Shown here one piece after another: positions 8,549 through 15,775 of a DNA stretch of 30,311 nucleotides (positions are counted from its first letter, which is position 1; each line of letters opens with the position of its first letter). A program made the translations under genes and the position numbers. The notes beneath the pieces are model-generated. The model was not told the DNA's origin and did not search any database. It saw nothing but the letters and a program-made list of their open reading frames with translations. The stretch comes from Strigamia acuminata. Lineage: Eukaryota; Arthropoda; Chilopoda; Geophilomorpha; Linotaeniidae. Location of the stretch: assembly GCA_949358305.1 (NCBI GenBank), contig CASHSZ010000080.1:1-30311 (forward strand), given 5' to 3'.

Positions 8549-10381
8549 ATGGCAATGTACAATCGCGCAATTGATTTAAAGAACGCACCAGCAGGACCAA
8601 GCCAACCAATGAGTAAGCCTGCTTTTTTTGCGGATTGGCGGGGTCATCCGGGAAGTTTTTGACCAAAATTCCAAAGTTTTAAACGACAATTTTAAACAAA
8701 ATACGAAGTTTTTTAAAAGAAATTTAAAATTTTTAAACGAAGTATAAACTTGCAAAACAAAATTTGAGGTTTTTAAAAGAAATTTAAAATTTTTAAACGA
8801 AGTATAAACTTGCAAAACAAAATTTGAGGTTTTAAAAAAAATTTAAAATTTTTAAACGAAGTATAAACTTGCAAAACAAAATTTGAGGTTTTAAAACGAA
8901 ATTTGAAATTTTTAAACGAAGTATAAACTTGCAAAACAAAATTTGAGGTTTTAAAACAAAATTTAAAGTTTTAAAACAAAATTTGAAGTTTATGTGATTT
9001 TTTTAATTTCGTATCTATTGCTGGCTCATCCCGGGAGCCAAATTCTCAAAATCTTATTATTGCGGTATCACTATTTTTTTGCGAAAAACCCCCAAATATT
9101 GACCAATTGCGGACGAAAAACCACTTCCAATTTCAAAAATTTTGTTGTTAAAATGATGCATTTGCATTATCTACACTTTTCAAAACAGCTTTACCAATAA
9201 GGCAAGATAAGATCCTGACCATCGAGCGCCATGAGAGACAGCGTCAACAACACCCGAAGACGCTGGATCCAGATGATCCGAAGATCATCAAGAAGCGAAA
9301 CCGACAGGAACGAAGAAAACGACACCGCAAAGAGAAACGAGCATTACAAGGAATCGAGAAGGTTAACCTTACACCGCAAGGTCTTAAAATTATTCGGCAT
9401 GAAGCGAAAAGGGAGGTTAAGCGGAACTGCCGTCGTCTCCGGGAGTTTACCGCCAAGTGGAAAAAGCTGGTAGAAGCGGGGCTGAAGCAGTTGAAGCCGA
9501 AGATACACGAGGGGCGGCCGGGGTTTGAGGCATTTAAGATCGAGTCTCAACAATACATCCTTGAGGAGGCAGAACTCAAGTATCGAGTTTCCAGAGCTAA
9601 ACTCTTGGGCAAACGCACAAATTTGTACGATCCAAATATAGACTTGCCAGCGCCACCGATGGATTACGAAGTACGAATCCCGCGCGAAAAAGAACTTGAA
9701 GCTGTCCAACTTTGGAAGACCTTCCTTCAGCGTGCCCCAGACGACATTTTATATCATTCCAATGCGAGACCAGAAGTTGTAGTCAGAGCGTGTGAAATGG
9801 CTGCACTTGGAGCACTAATAATCCCAAAGACGATTCAGTGGGTGCACCGCTCCATTGTCGATTATTACCTGGGAATGATTCAGCTGCACTATCCACAAGT
9901 TTTTGCGTTCCCAACAGCTACGGTGGACAGATTGATGTCTAAAAAGGACCAACCGGTTACGTGGAGATGGTTCCGTAATAACCCAGACCAGCCAAAGAAA
10001 GAGCATAAAATTTGGTTTTTACCCATCCCAGCGCGGAAGCGCTGGATTATATATGTGCTCGACAAGACACGATTACTTCCGTGCGTCGGGTTTTATGACT
10101 CTCGTCGAAAACCTTATGAAGACCACAAGGATTGGTGGCGTTGCATTAAGCTCAACTTGACAGGAGCTGGTGTTATTCTCCCCAAATACGAGAAGTGGGT
10201 CCCGCCTCAGGCTTTGCAACTGCAACTGAACGGTGATTCGTGCGGCCCAATGATTTTGCACTTCGCGCGCAGATATGTCGTGGACCGCAATATGATGAAG
10301 CTGGCCGAAGGCGCGGAGCTACGGGCCCGTGTGTTCTACGAAATCCACCATGGCCGCCTTGAGCCATTTGCAGAGATATGA
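8549..10381 (+). CDS. Ulp1/C48-like cysteine protease relative, two exons
   Basis: Two exons, 8549-8612 and 9189-10381, join across an intron with a GTAAGC donor and a CAAAACAG acceptor and give an uninterrupted 418-residue protein; the frame is preserved exactly. Residues about 30-120 are strongly Lys/Arg-rich and could direct the protein to the nucleus. Residues about 295-395 resemble the Ulp1/SENP C48 fold: a hydrophobic strand IWFLPIP, then RW-IIYVLD where the family has HW, FYDS supplying the usual Asp (residue 325), and QLNGDSCG containing the Gln (367) and nucleophile Cys (373). The normal catalytic His appears replaced by Arg306, so the enzyme may be inactive or use another residue. 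Such proteases process or remove SUMO-like tags, and homologues also occur inside DNA transposons. No transposase is seen here. The frame is open upstream of the ATG to the acceptor at 8531, so a further 5' coding exon is possible. Confidence 0.65.
8613..9188 (+). other. Intron of the protease-like gene
   Basis: This 576-nt intron runs from GTAAGCC after the exon-1 codon fragment A to CAAAACAG before CTTTACC. It is rich in A and T, holds the 60-bp minisatellite, and contains ATCCGGG/ATCCCGGG motifs near both ends (8645 and 9030) that could be remnants of an insertion. An alternative is that exon 2 begins elsewhere, but the in-frame joining and the stop just upstream at 9149 support these limits. 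Confidence 0.55.
8700..8990 (+). repeat. About 60-bp minisatellite, 4-5 units, in the intron
   Basis: ACGAAGTATAAACTTGCAAA recurs near 8737, 8797, 8856 and 8916, each followed by ACAAAATTTGAGGTTTT. Periods are 59-60 bp because of A-run length changes. The array degenerates on both sides into AAAATTTGAAGTTT-like pieces. Confidence 0.9.
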
Positions 10382-10513
10382 ATTGTAATATTTTTTTTCT
10401 TTTGAAATTTTGGAAAAAGTTTTGTCTCCTAACCTAACTTAAACATCCTCATTATCCCGTTTAAATTCTTTTGAGCCGCATATGTAAATTAGTGATACTG
10501 TAGAATGGTATTA
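10382..10513 (+). other. First part of the 3' UTR of the protease-like gene
   Basis: AT-rich sequence between the stop codon and the 24-bp array, with no signal of its own. Confidence 0.4.
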
Positions 10514-10705
10514 ATGTACGCCTAATGTACGCATTTGATGTACGCCTAATGTACGCATTTGATGTACGCCTAATGTACGCATTTGATGTACGCCTAATGT
10601 ACGCATTTGATGTACGCCTAATGTACGCATTTGATGTACGCCTAATGTACGCATTTGATGTACGCCTAATGTACGCATTTGATGTACGCCTAATGTACGC
10701 ATTTG
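10514..10705 (+). repeat. 24-bp tandem repeat, 8 identical units, in the 3' UTR
   Basis: Each unit reads ATGTACGCCTAATGTACGCA plus TTTG. The eight copies are identical, which points to recent expansion or ongoing homogenisation. Because 24 is a multiple of three and the unit lacks stops, open frames appear on both strands; these are not genes. Each unit contributes two TGTA (UGUA) motifs on the sense strand, 16 in all, ending 53 bp before an AATAAA. Confidence 0.95.
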
Positions 10706-10757
10706 ATTTATCCAAGTATTTTGTTTCCAGTTTAACTTTTCGCTTTATATTTAGGTG

Positions 10758-10763
10758 AATAAA
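10758..10763 (+). terminator. AATAAA polyadenylation signal of the protease-like gene
   Basis: AATAAA within GTGAATAAAGGTTTATAA, 377 bp after the stop codon, directly downstream of the UGUA-rich array. It is the best placed signal for this transcript. Confidence 0.5.
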
Positions 10764-10983
10764 GGTTTATAATTAAATATTTTAACACTGCGTCATAGTC
10801 AGTCATTTGATTAATTGCCCACGTAGTCCAATTACCCCCTGTCTGCATAGCAACATCAAGGAGGCAGATTACAAGAGAAATATGAGGAGGGATTTTAAGG
10901 AATAAAAGCATGCAAAAAACCCTACATCTATCCTAAAACAAAAAAAGAGATTGGAATTTGTCCTCAATTATGTTGATAAAACT

Positions 10984-11048
10984 ACACAAGATTTGGGGGT
11001 CAAGCGACATCAAGCCGCTTGGTGCTGCTTGACACCCAAATCTTGTGT
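10984..11048. repeat. 65-nt near-perfect hairpin
   Basis: ACACAAGATTTGGG at the left pairs with CCCAAATCTTGTGT at the right. The pairing continues through GTCAAGC/GCTTGAC and a weaker inner stem to a CCG loop, giving about 31 pairs with very few mismatches. The size and stem resemble a microRNA precursor, but transposon-derived foldbacks look the same. No known RNA family is recognised. Confidence 0.7.
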
Positions 11049-11552
11049 GCCGGCATCAAGCCGCAAGGTCACCCTGTTGAAAACCAATAAAGAAAACAGT
11101 GTACAGAAAGAATAGAACTGCATTCAACATCAAGCATCATCTACCCTCTGTTATGGTCTGGGTTGTTTGTCAACAGTACAACTGGATTTTTTCAGTTCTT
11201 TGATGGGATAGTAAGCAGTGTTTACTATCTTGTCAATTGCCATGTTTACATGGTCAGTTTTCCAGATAAGTAGATATTGGGATTTTATTTATCTGAATTT
11301 TTTAAATTTTTTAAATAAAATAAACGCAAATTTAAATTTTTTTTTCGGGGGGGGGGAGGGGTTGGCCATTTTAATTTTAATATCGTATGGTATCGGCCGA
11401 TATTCGATTGCCGATTATCAGTATCGGCGATACTTGAAAATATCGATATCGGTCAAAGTCTAGTTAAGAAGATGGTGGTATTTTCAACAAGAGAATGGTC
11501 CCAAGCATAAATTTAAACTTCAGACGTCCTATTTGTATCTAAAAAGATTGAT
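11049..11552. other. Intergenic stretch with G-run and TATCGG motifs
   Basis: Contains a G-run at about 11348-11360 and a cluster of ATATCGG/CCGATA motifs at 11378-11453 in both orientations. The 81-codon frame at 11218-11463 runs through low complexity and is not supported. Confidence 0.4.
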
Positions 11553-11735
11553 GTGCTAGATTGGTGTCCTCCAGTCACCCGATGTACAGCTGGCCGATGT
11601 ATGACTGCGGTTGAGATTGTGATGGATGACCGTCCTAGCAGCGATTGTGACTGGCCAGCCATCGCAATCTTCAGTCACAGTTGTACAACATTCCTTCATT
11701 CAAAGTATGCCACGACGACTTCGAAATGTTTTTAG
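11553..11735 (+). CDS. Possible short terminal exon, unrecognised
   Basis: A 60-codon frame (alternative TTG-type start region, stop at 11733) lies in a GC-richer island and is followed 15 bp later by AATAAAG. The peptide is Cys/Asp-rich at its start but matches no family I know. The segment also contains partly self-complementary motifs (GATTGTGATGG with CCATCGCAATC), so it may instead be a decayed foldback element. Low support. Confidence 0.2.
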   Translation: MLDWCPPVTRCTAGRCMTAVEIVMDDRPSSDCDWPAIAIFSHSCTTFLHSKYATTTSKCF

Positions 11736-11750
11736 GATCAAGGGAGACAC

Positions 11751-11756
11751 AATAAA
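11751..11756 (+). terminator. Candidate AATAAA signal followed by a T-rich tract
   Basis: AATAAAG in GAGACACAATAAAG is followed by a T-rich stretch, typical of cleavage regions, just after the island at 11553-11735. Confidence 0.3.
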
Positions 11757-12352
11757 GTTTTTTTTAATTCATTTGTAAAATTATTTTTTTGATTTTGATT
11801 TTAATTTTTAACGGTTTCTCGAGTCAAGCAGAATGATAGATTACTTTTTTCCATAAATGGCAATCTAACAATACGACAGATTTTGGACAAGTTAATGTTT
11901 TTGCATTAAGCCTAAGCTTACCATTTTCCCCCGAATGTAACAGCATACAGCACCAACACCATTGTATATATGAAGTGCTGTTCTAATCAAATTCAATGGC
12001 GGGTTTTTGAATAAATTCCCACATTTCTGGAGATTTAATTGAATAATGGTACACATTTAATTAATAAAGGATTAAATTTTTCATGGTTCTAGCATGAAAG
12101 CCTTTGAAAGTAGCTGTTGTAAACTTACCTTTGCCCCCACTATGGTAAATCATTTTTCAATTCTGTAAAGCATTGTTTTTTTTCTCAAAGAGTTTATATT
12201 ATTATAGTTGTGACTCTTGCTACTGTTTGGATCTCGTGGTCCGTTACCGCCCTTAAAGTATTTACTAAGATTGTTGCTGTGTACCACTATTATTATAAGT
12301 TTTGCTATTTTATGTAAGACATTCTACTAGTATGTGTCGTTGATGTAAGGAT
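11757..12352. other. AT-rich stretch, nothing recognised
   Basis: No coding frame, repeat or hairpin of note was seen. Confidence 0.45.
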
Positions 12353-12438
12353 GTGTTTGTCAATAAAAACTTCCTTTGTTGAGGTGTTTGTCAATAAAAA
12401 CTCCCTTTGTTGAGGTGTTTGTCAATAAAAACTCCTGT
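12353..12438 (+). repeat. 31-bp tandem repeat, about 2.8 units
   Basis: GTGTTTGTCAATAAAAACT starts at 12353, 12384 and 12415, separated by CCCTTTGTTGAG. Every unit carries an AATAAA, so if the region is transcribed from the left it would hold three polyadenylation signals in series. Confidence 0.85.
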
Positions 12439-12571
12439 TTTTGCTGGTCGTAAAACACATATCAATTGTAAAAACGCATATCATTTGCCGCCATCCACAT
12501 GTTGTTCAGGAGAAGTTAATTCTCTATACTTTCATTCTTTGTACTTCCATCAACTGGCAGAGCTGTGCCAG

Positions 12572-12635
12572 GTTTGCCAGTTTTAAATTGGAAATACAAA
12601 CTCCTGTTCGCATTTCCAGTTTAAAACTGGCAAAC
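12572..12635. repeat. 64-nt hairpin with 24-bp arms
   Basis: GTTTGCCAGTTTTAAA at 12572 pairs with TTTAAAACTGGCAAAC ending at 12635. The arms match at 23 of 24 positions around a 16-nt loop. CAACTGGCAG and GTGCCAG just upstream echo the arm sequence. Confidence 0.75.
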
Positions 12636-12699
12636 AACTTTTATTAGAATGTGTTTTTTTGCCTTTATGTTATTCTGATATGTGTAATTTGAAATGTTC

Positions 12700-12905
12700 A
12701 GAATTGAAATAGCATTTTTAAAAATCGAATTAAAATACAATTTTAAAACGAATTAAAAATGAAATGATATAAAATTTAAAAGAATTGAAGTAGAATTTTT
12801 TTAAAAAAAAAAAGAATTAAAATACAATTTTAAATCAAATTAAAACAGAATTTTAAAAAAAATGAAATAGAATTAAAAATAATTGAAAATAGAATTAAAC
12901 AAAGG
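12700..12905. repeat. Degenerate GAATTAAAA-type low-complexity tract
   Basis: GAATTAAAATACAATTTTAA and similar strings recur irregularly. It appears to be a decayed microsatellite. Confidence 0.6.
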
Positions 12906-12933
12906 AAAAGTAATTGGTTTACTTTCTTGTGTG

Positions 12934-12946
12934 TATATATATAAAT
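12934..12946 (+). promoter_or_regulatory. TATA-like box upstream of the three-ORF cluster
   Basis: TATATATATAAAT precedes the first ATG of the cluster by about 220 bp. A start site near 12960-12970 would leave a leader of about 200 nt. Only the motif and position support it. Confidence 0.3.
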
Positions 12947-13162
12947 CAAACTTTCAAACTGAAACAACTGTTCGTTTATTCCACATTTGAAGTAATTTCT
13001 ATTCAAAATTACACTAAGAGATACTTTTCCAACTTGTAGAAAACAATTTACAAGATGAAATTCCCATTTTCACATAAAAATCACTAATTAATTTCATGTC
13101 AGACAGGGTGTGTACATAGTTATCATGAACATTGTTCTTATATTTTAGAATGATTAACTACA

Positions 13163-13618
13163 ATGACTAACTACAGTAATTCATTCTTAGCCCAGCAACA
13201 GCAGCAGACGTCATTTCAGCCACCGCAGCTGCAGCAGCAGCAGACATCATTTCAGCCACCGCAGCTGCAGCAGCAGACGTCGCTTCAGCAACAGCAGCCG
13301 CAGCAGCAGACGCTTCAGCAACAGCAGCGGACTCAGTTGTATATACAATCCATACTGGAGGAGATAAGTCATCAAGAGCAGAAACTGCTTAAGCCACTGA
13401 GTTTAAATCAACAGCAGCTACAGGCAATTTCCCAACAGATGACCCAAGATCTTGATGGGCTAAATGAACAGCAAATAGCATGTTTTGTAAGGTACGTTTA
13501 TGGTAGCCCTGGACTAGCTGAGCTTGTTAATGATTCCGAAGAGATAGTGGACCAGCAAACATACATAAATAGTACTATTTATTCGGTAATCAGGGACATC
13601 AAGAAAAAAAACAAGTAA
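13163..13618 (+). CDS. Gln-rich 151-aa protein (first ORF of a virus-like cluster)
   Basis: ATG with A at -3. Residues about 11-56 are Gln-rich with the repeated segment TSFQPPQLQQQ. Residues 57-150 look folded, with leucine-rich helices and the segment FVRYVYGSPGLAELVNDSEE. The family is not recognised; a faint resemblance of this segment to the C-terminus of ARPC5-type proteins is too weak to use. Its end also fits a splice donor, CAA followed by GTAAGT at 13615, with an acceptor TTTCTTTCAG at 13680. Using that 66-nt intron would fuse the frame in phase to the next ORF. Both readings are open: two separate ORFs 40 nt apart, or one spliced gene 13163-14026. Confidence 0.5.
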   Translation: MTNYSNSFLAQQQQQTSFQPPQLQQQQTSFQPPQLQQQTSLQQQQPQQQTLQQQQRTQLYIQSILEEISHQEQKLLKPLSLNQQQLQAISQQMTQDLDGLNEQQIACFVRYVYGSPGLAELVNDSEEIVDQQTYINSTIYSVIRDIKKKNK

Positions 13619-13657
13619 GTTGAGTTATTATTATATTTCAGATTTGTTATACTTAAA

Positions 13658-14026
13658 ATGGTAAATTATTTTTCTTTCAGTTCGAATAGAAATTTTTTTA
13701 TAATATCTTATAAAATTGAAAATATTCAAAACGTATCGGTAATAGCAGTAAGAGTTTTCTGGGATAGAAAACTTTTTCTCCTATTCAATGCAGCATTGAA
13801 AAATCAGTTCTGGCTGAACACCGTATTCACAGATGGTCAATGTAATATCGTTTGGAGTGGGGCGGAGGTGGAGTTAGACCAGGGTTTAGACATCATGAAA
13901 ACAGTCCCAAAATTTCGGGATGTGTTCAGAGTAACATTAGACTGTAACGAACGTTCAGCGGAGGGATTAATTTCCGGATATTTGAACGATTATCATAAAT
14001 ACTATGGCGCTAACTCTGCCATTTAG
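13658..14026 (+). CDS. 122-aa protein, or second exon of the preceding gene
   Basis: As a free ORF it starts at ATGGTAAATT with A at -3 and ends TAG at 14024-14026. As an exon it would begin at 13681. The sequence looks like a compact alpha/beta protein (VSVIAVRVFWDRKLFLLFNA, then TDGQCNIVWSGAEVELDQGL) without recognised motifs. The last 23 bp overlap the next ORF in another frame. It has no membrane segment or signal peptide. The close packing with its neighbours argues for a viral or virus-derived origin. Confidence 0.5.
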   Translation: MVNYFSFSSNRNFFIISYKIENIQNVSVIAVRVFWDRKLFLLFNAALKNQFWLNTVFTDGQCNIVWSGAEVELDQGLDIMKTVPKFRDVFRVTLDCNERSAEGLISGYLNDYHKYYGANSAI

Positions 14027-14758
14027 TGATTTATTTTTGTTGGAGAAACAGGAAACATGCTATTACCCTTTGATTTTAAAATTGGATGGTTCGGTAAAAG
14101 AAAATACATGTGATACTATTAAAAATTTAAAAACACTGCATGGTCAATTCATCATTGAGACTCTTGAGAAAAAGTGTCAATTATTAATTTCAACTTTAAA
14201 AGATTTAAAAAGTATACCTGCATTTAAAAAAAAAGAAACATGTGGTAAAAATTTAAAATTAGAGCCCGTAATAAAGTCAATGAAAAATTCTATTTTTTCC
14301 GACTTTATGAAAATTAAATTAGACAAAGATGAAGTTTTATTGACCTCTTGTATGTGTTATGAAAGTAAGAGTGAGGTATTAAATACCATACTAGAAGACA
14401 ATTCCAGTATTTCACACATAATATGTGTGGAATGTATTTTATATGCGCAAAAGCTGGTCAAGGCAGTGAACTCGGACAAATTTATTAGTCATGTTAAAAC
14501 GGAGCATATATTTTTGTCCCGTCAAAAACAAGTTACAACTAAATTCGGCATGATCAAGAATCTAAAACCTGTTGATTTGTATGTTTCCAATATTATCATG
14601 TATCGACCTCTATTAAAAGGTCGTACGGATACAACGGTGAAGTATTTGTATTTCACCCACTACAGTTATTCTGAAGAAAAGATCTATAATTTTGGATTTA
14701 AAAAGGATAGAAATAATACGGAATTTGTATCCGATTCCGAAAATGATACAAAAGTTAA
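14004..14758 (+). pseudogene. Third ORF of the cluster, truncated by a repeat; Cys/His-rich
   Basis: The ATG (A at -3) lies within the end of the preceding ORF, in the -1 frame relative to it. About 252 codons are original; the last eight codons before the stop at 14783 are read from the inserted repeat that starts at 14759, so the true C-terminus is missing. The middle has a Cys pair SCMC near residue 114, a CxxC (ICVEC) about 22 residues later, and a conserved-looking FTHY His about 74 residues after that. A C..CxxC..H arrangement of similar spacing occurs in the nuclear-egress NEC1 (UL31/UL53) proteins of herpesviruses. That is a spacing analogy, not a sequence match, and I assign no function. 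The Lys/Asn-rich composition suits an AT-rich viral gene. Confidence 0.45.
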
Positions 14759-15117
14759 CCTTTTCGCGGATTGGCTTCCGTGAAATCCGCATTTCGGGGG
14801 CGACTATTCTGGGGATTCCGGGTGGACCAAACTCTTCCGGAAAACGTCCGGGGTGGTGTTGGGAGTGTCAATAGACTGTTTTGTGTCAAGGTTGTCAATT
14901 TTCATGTGAGTATTGGAAGGTTCATTTCTGCACATTCTCATGTATTTTTTTTCACAGGAGCGACAAGGAGCGATGAAGCGGGATCGAGCGAGAGTGGGTA
15001 AAATAAACTGGTTTACGTCTCCAATGCGCGTTCAAGATGGAATACGAACTCGGAATCGACTCCAACACGCGTTCGCGTGACATACGGACGCATTCACGAC
15101 CCAGATCAAAAAATGAT
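14759..15117 (+). other. Leader of the large repeat, with candidate 52-nt intron
   Basis: Begins CCTTTTCGCGGATTGGC and contains GCGGATT and AATCCGC as an inverted pair around the first 25 bp. An intron-like segment at 14906-14957 starts GTGAGTATTGG and ends TTTTTTTTCACAG. Removing it keeps one frame open from about 14771 to the TGA at 15078-15080. AATAAA occurs at 15002. All four copies retain the leader with only a few substitutions. Confidence 0.55.
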
Positions 15118-15773
15118 CTCGTATTCGACTCGTTTTCGAGTCGAATGCAAATTTTGCCCTTCTTTGACGCGAAATCGTATTCGACTCGTTTTCGAGTCGA
15201 ATGCGAGTTTTGCCCTTCTTCAACGCGAAATCGTATTCGACTCGTTTTCGAGTCGAATGCGAATTTTGCCCTTTCTCAACGCGAAATCGTATTCGACTCG
15301 TTTTCGAGTCGAATGCGAGTTTTGCCCTTCTTCAACGCGAAATCGTATTCGACTCGTTTTCGAGTCGAATGCGAATTTTGCCCTTCTTCGACGCGAAATC
15401 GTATTCGACTCGTTTTCGAGTCGAATGCGAAATCGTATTCGACTCGTTTTCGAGTCGAATGCGAGTTTTGCCCTTCTTCAACGCGAAATCGTATTCGACT
15501 CGTTTTCGAGTCGAATGCGAATTTTGCCCTTTCTCAACGCGAAATCGTATTCGACTCGTTTTCGAGTCGAATGCGAGTTTTGCCCTTCTTCAACGCGAAA
15601 TCGTATTCGACTCGTTTTCGAGTCGAATGCGAATTTTGCCCTTCTTCAACGCGAAATCGTATTCGACTCGTTTTCGAGTCGAATGCGAATTCGTATTCGA
15701 CTCGTTTTCGAGTCGAATGCGAATTTTGCCCTTCTTCAACGCGAAATCGTATTCGATTCGCTTTCGAATCGTA
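15118..15773 (+). repeat. 56-bp satellite of small palindromes, copy 1 array
   Basis: Each 56-bp unit combines the palindrome CGACTCGTTTTCGAGTCG (extended by ATT and AAT) with a spacer GAATTTTGCCCTTCTTCAAC or GAGTTTTGCCC... and GCGAAATCGT. Twelve standard palindromes are followed by one diverged unit (GATTCGCTTTCGAATC). In two places the spacer is deleted and palindromes follow each other directly. Spacers alternate GAATTTT and GAGTTTT, suggesting that dimers were the unit of amplification. Confidence 0.9.
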
Positions 15774-15775
15774 TA

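Noticed and set aside
10461-10758. 77- and 84-codon frames with eight 8-residue repeats
   Set aside because: They exist on both strands only because a stop-free 24-bp unit is repeated; the region fits a 3' UTR.
13163-13618. Identification of the Gln-rich ORF as an ARPC5-type Arp2/3 subunit
   Set aside because: Only a short YVYGSP-like segment resembles the family and the rest does not; too weak for an assignment.
14771-15001. 76-codon ORF in the repeat leader, present four times
   Set aside because: It reads through the candidate intron and differs only where the repeat differs. It starts at TTG and has no domain, so it is noted under the leader and not called as a gene.
15118-15773. CRISPR-like array (regular repeats with spacers)
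   Set aside because: The spacers are themselves repeated, the units are palindromic satellites, and the context is eukaryotic.
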